The notes under the pieces are model-generated. The model did no database searches. It was not told where the DNA came from and was given only the letters and a program-made list of their open reading frames with translations. From assembly GCF_910583865.1 (NCBI RefSeq), contig NZ_CAJTYX010000004.1:26027-90026 (forward strand): a stretch of DNA of 64,000 nucleotides, in the 5' to 3' direction. A program made the translations under genes and the position numbers. The DNA comes from an uncultured Muribaculum sp. (GTDB lineage Bacteria; Bacteroidota; Bacteroidia; Bacteroidales; Muribaculaceae). Below, in pieces: positions 58,365-64,000 of the stretch. Each line of letters begins with the position of its first letter. Position 1 is the stretch's first letter.

Positions 58365-59648
58365 TTACATAGACTCGATACGCTTGAGGTTTTCCTCGTC
58401 CTCAAGGCTGTAGTATATGCTTCGGAGCAGACGACGCGCTTCCTGCTCGGTGGAGTCGTTCTTAAGAGCGTTTTCCAGATAAGGGATAGCTTGGTGCAGA
58501 AGAGGATCTACTTGATCCTTGCGGATTTTGGCATATTCTGAGTTGGGGAGTGTAGAGGATGCCTCATCGATTTTTGCACCCTGGGCGTAGATCACACGAC
58601 CCATGTCGAGCTGTCCTTTGGGGAAGGTGGAATCGATGGAAACGGCCTTGGTCAGGTATTCCTGGGCTTTGTCGAGATCGCCTTGGCTCTGATAGAGGAT
58701 GCCGAGCACGTCGTAAAGTTCGGCGTTGTTGGGTGATACTGCGATAGCTTTCTCAAGAAGTGCCTTGGCTTCATCGTATTTGCGGTTGTTGATCTTGTCG
58801 TTGATGATGATGTTGAGATACTTGACGGTAGTGTCGCCGCAAGCCTTGTTGCCGAGATCGGCATAGTAGACGACTTTGCTGTTGGCTTTGGCCTGCTCCA
58901 CGCTGTCGGTTTGGGCTGTTGCCTTCTGGGCGGCTACTGAAATTGCGTATTCATAGATATCGCTCTTATTGTATCCTTTGCTCAGGGCTTGATCGAATGC
59001 AGAAAGGGCTGCGTCGAGCTTCTCTGCCTGCCATGCTGCTAGAGCCTGGAAGTAGGAGATTTCAGCTACTACGCTGTCAGGTAGTGCGGCAGGGGCATCG
59101 GCACCAAGCATCTTGTTGGACGGGAGGTTAAGATATATGTCCCATGCACGGTATGCGCCGTCGAAGTCCTTGGCATCCCAAAGGTATTGTCCTGCCGACA
59201 CATAGTCCTGATGGTGTGCGGCAATCTTTTTTACCATGTCCTTCGAATATTTTGTCTTGATTTTCTTGCTTCCATCCTTGTTAAGCTTGGGAGCACCTGT
59301 TTTCTTGTCGACTTCTACCACAGAGTCCATGGGAAGGGCCTTGATGAAGTAGTCGTAACCGAGCAGAAGGTCATTGCCCATGGTCTTTCCGTCGGCATTC
59401 TGGCCTACGGCCTTCTTGCCTAACAGGTTGTCGTAGTCACCGTATTCGATGGTCCCTGCAACGTACCATGTTTGCACGTCGTTGGCCGTTTCAGGATTGG
59501 TGAGTGCCGGTTTCAGCATTTTGCGCGCTTCCTCGAAATTGGCGTTGAATCCTTTAGCCTTTCCTTCCACCTCTTTTACAAGGCTTTTCTGGGCCGACGC
59601 TGAAAGTGCGGCAACAAGGCACAGACCTAAGATGCTTAATTTTCTCAT
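58365..59648 (-). CDS. Exported tetratricopeptide-repeat protein
   Basis: A 427-residue exported protein with a signal peptide (MRKLSILGLCLVAALSASAQ, cleavage about residue 20). TPR helices are seen in NRKYDEAKALLEKAIAVSPNNAELYDVLGILYQ and GDLDKAQEYLTKAVSIDSTF, plus LDAALSAFDQALSKGYNKSDIYEYAISV. The N-terminal half is an alpha-helical stretch with LYGYDYFIKALPMD-like features typical of Bacteroidota periplasmic TPR proteins. The partner is unknown. The ATG at 59648 is chosen because the promoter (59757-59788) lies upstream of the longer reading. Confidence 0.85.
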   Translation of the reverse strand: MRKLSILGLCLVAALSASAQKSLVKEVEGKAKGFNANFEEARKMLKPALTNPETANDVQTWYVAGTIEYGDYDNLLGKKAVGQNADGKTMGNDLLLGYDYFIKALPMDSVVEVDKKTGAPKLNKDGSKKIKTKYSKDMVKKIAAHHQDYVSAGQYLWDAKDFDGAYRAWDIYLNLPSNKMLGADAPAALPDSVVAEISYFQALAAWQAEKLDAALSAFDQALSKGYNKSDIYEYAISVAAQKATAQTDSVEQAKANSKVVYYADLGNKACGDTTVKYLNIIINDKINNRKYDEAKALLEKAIAVSPNNAELYDVLGILYQSQGDLDKAQEYLTKAVSIDSTFPKGQLDMGRVIYAQGAKIDEASSTLPNSEYAKIRKDQVDPLLHQAIPYLENALKNDSTEQEARRLLRSIYYSLEDEENLKRIESM

Positions 59649-59756
59649 ATTGAATGAAGTATGGTTATTGGTTGATTTTATTATGATTACATATGCCATA
59701 TGTCGCATTTGCTCCAACGCGATGGAAACAATGCGGCTACGTCATAATCTGACATG

Positions 59757-59788
59757 CAAATATAGCTGTTAAATGCGTAAGCGCAAAA
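59757..59788 (-). promoter_or_regulatory. Promoter of the TPR gene
   Basis: Minus strand: TTTTG (59788-59784), 19-nt spacer, TATATTTG (59764-59757), about 108 nt before the start at 59648. Confidence 0.65.
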
Positions 59789-59867
59789 TTAATGAAAGTT
59801 AATTTAACCATACGTATCGATGTGCCTCTTGTGTATGGCTGCGTTGTGTATGGTGCGTTTAGACCGA

Positions 59868-60467
59868 TTATACCGGAAGGCTGGTGCTTATCTCGTCGAG
59901 GCGCACGAGTTTGCTTACGATGGCGTAGATGGTGAGTCCGGCGGCTGAATGTATCTGGAGTTTGGCGGTGATATTGCGGCGGTGGGTCATGACCGTGTTG
60001 ACAGAGACATTCATTTCCGATGCGATTTCCTTATTGCTCATGCCTTTGACAATCCCTATCACGACTTCTTTCTCTCTTTGGCTCAAAGCTTTTGTTTCGT
60101 CGGTCTCATCGGTCTCGGCATTGATTTTGGTTATTATGTCCGTGAGTATGGCGGGATGGTCGTAGATGGAAAATGTATAGTCGAACGCGCGTATCACTTC
60201 CTGTGGGAGCAGACATGCCGATATGGCCACGAATATGGTGGCCGGAGGGAGGAGGTCGCGTAATGTCGTCACCTGGGCCGGACCGGCGGCGACAGGGTCG
60301 ATCATGAGTATGCGGCATGGTGCCGAACGCAAATCCTTTTCGATATTCGATGTGTCGATCGTGCGTATGTCGCCTATCGGCAATGACTTCGCGCGCTGTA
60401 GCATGCATGTAAGGCCCGAGGCGATTACCTGCGATTGGGTTATTATGGCAATGCTCAGTGGTTTCAT
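59868..60467 (-). CDS. LuxR-family response regulator-like transcription factor with degenerate receiver
   Basis: A 199-residue regulator. The C-terminal LuxR/FixJ helix-turn-helix is clear (LSQREKEVVIGIVKGMSNKEIASEMNVSVNTVMTHRRNI). The N-terminal receiver-like part retains ILMIDP, where D would be the phospho-acceptor, but the acidic pair at its start is replaced (IIITQSQVIA-like: IAIITQSQV), and the Lys region is unclear, so phosphorylation control is uncertain. The start overlaps the hemerythrin stop by ATGA, so the two are coupled. Confidence 0.85.
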   Translation of the reverse strand: MKPLSIAIITQSQVIASGLTCMLQRAKSLPIGDIRTIDTSNIEKDLRSAPCRILMIDPVAAGPAQVTTLRDLLPPATIFVAISACLLPQEVIRAFDYTFSIYDHPAILTDIITKINAETDETDETKALSQREKEVVIGIVKGMSNKEIASEMNVSVNTVMTHRRNITAKLQIHSAAGLTIYAIVSKLVRLDEISTSLPV

Positions 60468-61159
60468 TTTGTGGGGGAGGTGGGGTGCAGTTCTTTGAGC
60501 GCGATCAACGGAATGAGTATGTTGTTTTCGATGTCGGCGTGGCTTTCCATGTCCTCTTCGGCATTGTACAGGTCGACGAGCACATCGTACATCTTGTTTG
60601 GCTGGCTGGTAACGTAGAAGCGCAGGATGATGTTTTTAAGTTCGGTGAGTTTCTCTCCGATCTCATCGTGATGGCGCTTGAACACGTTGATATTGTAAGC
60701 TGACGGTTTGCCTGCTACAAGCGCGCGTATGTAGGGGAACACTTTCTCTTCCTCGTAAGCGAAATGCTTATTTACTTCCTGTAGATAAGAGTCGAAAAAG
60801 GCGATTATTGCAGGGTTTATGTCATTATGGCTCTCTTCGAGTGCCGACATCAGGTTCATGCGTATGTGCGGGAACTTGTATTTCAGGAAGTAGTCGTGGC
60901 TGTTATGCAGGAAATCGACGATAGCCGTAGGTGATATGGATGGAAGCCGGTCGGTATCTATCTTGCCGTTGAGAATGAAGTTGACGATAAAGAGAAACAC
61001 TTCGGTATCGATGCCGTTTTCGGAACATACGTTGTCGATACGTTTGTTCTGGAAGCCTAGTGGTATGTTGAAACGGCTTAATATCGGCAGGATATTATAG
61101 TCGTGGCGTATGAGGTCGACCACGGTCTCGGAGCCGTTGAATGTCTTTGCGATCTTCAT
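60464..61159 (-). CDS. Hemerythrin-like domain protein with N-terminal RIC/ScdA-like segment
   Basis: A 231-residue protein whose C-terminal part carries iron-ligand motifs of a hemerythrin domain: HDYFLKYKFPHI, KHFAYEEEKVFPYI, FKRHHDEIG and ESHADIENNILIPL. The first 55 residues (VVDLIRHDYNILPILSRFNIPLGFQNKRIDNVCSENGID) resemble the ScdA/YtfE N-domain but lack its Cys pair (LGFQNK in place of CCGG-type). Roles in iron-sulfur repair or oxygen/NO sensing are known for relatives. It is the first gene of a coupled pair with a LuxR-type regulator. Confidence 0.85.
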   Translation of the reverse strand: MKIAKTFNGSETVVDLIRHDYNILPILSRFNIPLGFQNKRIDNVCSENGIDTEVFLFIVNFILNGKIDTDRLPSISPTAIVDFLHNSHDYFLKYKFPHIRMNLMSALEESHNDINPAIIAFFDSYLQEVNKHFAYEEEKVFPYIRALVAGKPSAYNINVFKRHHDEIGEKLTELKNIILRFYVTSQPNKMYDVLVDLYNAEEDMESHADIENNILIPLIALKELHPTSPTK

Positions 61160-61176
61160 TCCGTAGGGATATATAT

Positions 61177-61215
61177 GGCGTGGGCATGCGTCATGTCATG
61201 ACGCATGACCACGCC
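61177..61215 (-). terminator. Hairpin after valS
   Basis: A 19-bp near-perfect inverted repeat (61177-61195 with 61197-61215, one mismatch) with core ATGCGTCATG. It lies 10 bp after the valS stop and 17 bp before the hemerythrin start. No U-run is seen, so its role as terminator is likely but not certain. Confidence 0.5.
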
Positions 61216-61225
61216 GTGAAAAATA

Positions 61226-63853
61226 CTATTTCGAAAGTGCCGAAATCGAGGCCTTGATAGCCGCGATCTTTTCGGTGGCGTCGCTTTGCTTGCGGCGTTC
61301 GAGTTCGACCACTGAGGCCGGTGCGTTGTTGACAAACCGCTCGTTGGAGAGCTTTTTGTTGACCGAGGCAAGGAATCCCTCATAGTGGGTGAGTTCCTTG
61401 TTGAGGCGTTCAAGCTCGGCGTCGATGTCGATGGCTCCGCTGAGGGGTACGTTGAACTCTGTCGTGTCGACCATGAACGAGGCGGCAGCCGGATCCTTTT
61501 CTGTGACCGACGTGATGCCGTCGAGGTTTGCGAGCTTCACGATAACGCTGTCGAGGGCCGGATTCCATTCGCCGACAACATTCAGGGGGAGTGCCTCGCG
61601 TGGTGACATGTTCTTGGAGGCGCGCACTCCTCGCACGCCGTTGATCACGCTCTTGGCGCGTTCCATCGCGGAGAGCATCGCCGCATCGGCTTCGTGTGCC
61701 TGGGGCATGGGGGCATACATGATCGACTCTCCGTCGCGTCTCTCGGCCAGATGCTGCCACAGCTCTTCAGTGATAAATGGCATGAAGGGATGGAGCATGC
61801 GCAGCAGGTTGTCGAAATATCCGAGTGTGGCCGCATATGTCGCGCCGTCGATAGGACTGCCGTAGGCCGGTTTGACCATTTCGAGGTACCAAGAGGAGAA
61901 TTCGTCCCAGAAGAGGCGGTAGACGGCCATAAGCGCTTCGGAGATGCGGAACTTAGAGAAGAGGTCGTCGACCTCGGCCACGGTGGCGTCGAGCCGTGCC
62001 TCGAACCATTCGATGGCCTTGCGGGCGCTTTCGGGCTGTTCGAGTCCATCGGATACTTCCCATCCCTTGACGAGGCGGAAGGCGTTCCATATCTTGTTGC
62101 AGAAATTGCGTCCCTGTTCGCAGAGCTTGTCATCGAAAAGTATGTCGTTGCCTGCTGGAGCCGAGAGCATCATGCCCATGCGGACGCCATCGGCGCCGTA
62201 GGTCTTGATGAGTTCGAGCGGGTCGGGTGAGTTGCCGAGCTGCTTCGACATCTTGCGTCCGAGGTTGTCGCGCACGATGCCGGTGAAGTATACGTTGCGG
62301 AACGGCATCTTTCCGGCGAATTCATATCCGGCCATGATCATTCGGGCTACCCAGAAGAAAATGATGTCAGGGCCGGTCACGAGGTCGGCGGTGGGGTAGT
62401 AGTATTTGAATTCCTCGTTGTCGGGGTCGAGTATGCCGTTGAAAAGCGTGATAGGCCATAACCAGGAGGAGAACCATGTGTCGAGGCAATCCTCATCCTG
62501 GCGCAGGTAGGCGAGGGTGAGCGACGAGTCACCGGTACGGCTCATCGCCTCTTTCAGGGCCTCTTCCGGGGTCTCGGCTACCACGAACGAGCCGTCGGGG
62601 AGATAATATGCGGGCACACGGTGTCCCCACCATAGCTGGCGTGAGATACACCAGTCCTTGATACCTTCCATCCAATGGTTGTAGGTATTCTTGAACTTTT
62701 CGGGTATGAAGCGAATGTCATCGTCCATCACTGCGGCGTGGGCGGGTTTCGCAAGCTCGCCCATCTTTACAAACCATTGGTCGGACAGGCGCGGTTCGGT
62801 GGCGGTGTCGGGGTTGCGCTCCGAGTAGCCGACCTTGTTCTCGTAGTCCTCGATCTTTTCGATGAGTCCTGCGGCTTGGAGGTCAAGGGCTATCTGTCGG
62901 CGTACGTCGAAACGATCCATGCCGACATACATTCCTGCGGCCTCGCTTATGGTGCCGTTTTTGTTGAATATGTCTATGGTCTCAAGATTGTGTTTCTGCC
63001 CGAGCATGTTGTCGTTCATGTCGTGGGCCGGGGTGACCTTGAGGCAGCCTGTTCCGAACTCGATATCCACGTAGTCATCCTCTATTACCGGAATCTCACG
63101 GTTGACGAGTGGCACAATCACCCGCTTGCCGCGAAGATGCTGGTTCTTGGGGTCGTTGGGGTTGATGCACATGGCTGTGTCGCCCATGATTGTCTCGGGG
63201 CGTGTGGTGGCCACGATTGCATATCCGTCCTCGCCCGCGATCTTATAGCGGAGATAATATAGCTTGCTGTGCTCTTCGCGGTAGACCACTTCGGCATCGC
63301 TCAGGGCGGTGCATGCCTTCGGGTCCCAGTTGACCATACGCTTGCCGCGATAGATCAGACCTTTGCGGTAAAGGTCTACAAATACACGGATGACGCTTTT
63401 GGAGCGCAGTTCGTCCATGGTGAATGCGGTGCGGCTCCAGTCGCATGATGCGCCGAGTTTCTTCAGCTGCTCAAGGATTATGCCGCCATGTTTTTCTTTC
63501 CAGGCCCATGCGTGTTTGAGGAATTCTTCGCGGGTCAGGTCGGTCTTTTTGATACCTTCTTTTGCGAGTTTCGCCACGACTTTTGCCTCGGTGGCTATCG
63601 AGGCGTGGTCGGTTCCGGGCACCCAGAGGGCGTTTTTACCCTCCATGCGGGCACGGCGAGTGAGAATGTCCTGTATGGTGTTGTTGAGCATATGGCCCAT
63701 GTGGAGGATGCCGGTCACGTTTGGCGGGGGGATTACTATGGTGTAAGGCTCGCGACCGTCAGGCTTGGAGCCGAACAGATTGTGCTCCATCCAGTAGGCA
63801 TACCATTTGTCCTCTACTTCAGCAGGACTGTAGTTTTTGGCTAACTCGTTCAT
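61226..63853 (-). CDS. valS: Valyl-tRNA synthetase
   Basis: Charges tRNA-Val, with editing of Thr-tRNA. The protein has 875 residues from the ATG at 63853 (MNELAKNYSPAEVEDKWYAYW). The class I HIGH motif is in ILHMGHM (about residues 45-51), the CP1 editing domain lies in the middle with VATTRPETIMGDTA, and the KMSKS loop is GRKMSKQLGNSPDP (about residue 535). The anticodon-binding and C-terminal coiled-coil (LSGAIDIDAELERLNKELTHYEGFL) follow. A promoter lies upstream at 63899-63929. Confidence 0.97.
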   Translation of the reverse strand: MNELAKNYSPAEVEDKWYAYWMEHNLFGSKPDGREPYTIVIPPPNVTGILHMGHMLNNTIQDILTRRARMEGKNALWVPGTDHASIATEAKVVAKLAKEGIKKTDLTREEFLKHAWAWKEKHGGIILEQLKKLGASCDWSRTAFTMDELRSKSVIRVFVDLYRKGLIYRGKRMVNWDPKACTALSDAEVVYREEHSKLYYLRYKIAGEDGYAIVATTRPETIMGDTAMCINPNDPKNQHLRGKRVIVPLVNREIPVIEDDYVDIEFGTGCLKVTPAHDMNDNMLGQKHNLETIDIFNKNGTISEAAGMYVGMDRFDVRRQIALDLQAAGLIEKIEDYENKVGYSERNPDTATEPRLSDQWFVKMGELAKPAHAAVMDDDIRFIPEKFKNTYNHWMEGIKDWCISRQLWWGHRVPAYYLPDGSFVVAETPEEALKEAMSRTGDSSLTLAYLRQDEDCLDTWFSSWLWPITLFNGILDPDNEEFKYYYPTADLVTGPDIIFFWVARMIMAGYEFAGKMPFRNVYFTGIVRDNLGRKMSKQLGNSPDPLELIKTYGADGVRMGMMLSAPAGNDILFDDKLCEQGRNFCNKIWNAFRLVKGWEVSDGLEQPESARKAIEWFEARLDATVAEVDDLFSKFRISEALMAVYRLFWDEFSSWYLEMVKPAYGSPIDGATYAATLGYFDNLLRMLHPFMPFITEELWQHLAERRDGESIMYAPMPQAHEADAAMLSAMERAKSVINGVRGVRASKNMSPREALPLNVVGEWNPALDSVIVKLANLDGITSVTEKDPAAASFMVDTTEFNVPLSGAIDIDAELERLNKELTHYEGFLASVNKKLSNERFVNNAPASVVELERRKQSDATEKIAAIKASISALSK

Positions 63854-63898
63854 AGTTATATTGTTGTCTGTCTTGTTGGCGTTCTGTCGTTTAATTTG

Positions 63899-63929
63899 CA
63901 AATTTACTAAGAATCTTCGATTCCGCCAA
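63899..63929 (-). promoter_or_regulatory. valS promoter
   Basis: Minus strand: TTGG (63929-63926), 19-nt spacer, TAAATTTG (63906-63899), about 46 nt before the ATG at 63853. The -33 box is near-consensus. The rest of the window to 64000 shows no gene. Confidence 0.55.
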
Positions 63930-64000
63930 CTTCACTGTTGCACTATCACACGGCTGACGCATCTTAATTTTATACAACATCAAAACTTTTTAAAGCATAG

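Noticed and set aside
1..64000. tRNA or rRNA genes
   Set aside because: The spacers were read for cloverleaf-like or rRNA sequences; none was recognised. A tRNAscan-SE run would settle it.

Overview
The window looks like a chromosomal segment of a gut Bacteroidales bacterium, most likely of the Muribaculaceae or a close relative. The evidence is a SusC/SusD pair with glycoside hydrolases, exported lipoproteins with Bacteroidota signal peptides, and family-typical housekeeping genes (GSCFA protein, DUF4293 protein, YbiT-like ABC-F ATPase, DUF151 nuclease). In addition, Bacteroidota-type -7 boxes (TAnnTTTG, several with TTTG/TTTTG 19-21 nt upstream) precede many genes, and Shine-Dalgarno sequences are not evident. 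No rRNA, tRNA, CRISPR array, prophage or intact insertion sequence was seen. The assignment below genus level is inference.

Layout. 1-11.6 kb: a polysaccharide utilization locus on the + strand (SusC 3' part, SusD, a surface lipoprotein, GH76 alpha-1,6-mannanase-like enzyme, calcineurin-like phosphoesterase, GH31 glycosidase, PI-PLC X-domain protein). 11.7-22 kb: MutS2, NlpC/P60 lipoprotein, NADP-type glutamate dehydrogenase, DUF4293 membrane protein, GNAT acetyltransferase, GSCFA protein, Dabb protein and an ABC-F ATPase. 21.5-26.3 kb: three exported proteins (an internally duplicated secreted protein, a FISUMP-like lipoprotein, an alpha/beta hydrolase) separated by repeat-rich spacers. 26.3-35.4 kb: AlaS, M23 peptidase, MerR regulator, two paralogous outer-membrane beta-barrel proteins with a probable third remnant between them, an acyl-CoA synthetase and an OmpA-type lipoprotein. 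35.5-44.6 kb: GyrA, EamA transporter, RNase Z, TadA, MetH. 44.6-50.9 kb: a minus-strand series (DUF5106 protein, DoxX, MnmA, DUF151 nuclease, nucleoside-type MFS permease, RsmE, KdsA), the last three joined by ATGA overlaps. 51-64 kb: ClpB, a Ser-type sulfatase, a small exported protein, RadA and a TrmH-type methyltransferase, a TPR protein, a hemerythrin/LuxR pair and ValS.

The most interesting functional reading is the PUL: an alpha-1,6-mannan hydrolase, a phosphoesterase, a GH31 enzyme and a phosphatidylinositol-phospholipase-like protein together would suit a phosphoinositol-linked mannoside such as a GPI-anchor glycan or a phosphatidylinositol mannoside. This is a hypothesis, not something the sequence proves.

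The most interesting non-coding signal is a family of intergenic arrays with an exact 9-nt period (at least six sites, roughly 45-90 bp each), together with TGTCC/GGACA blocks shared exactly between distant spacers, hairpin elements of constant architecture with covarying stems, and a tandemly duplicated promoter cassette. None lies inside a coding region.
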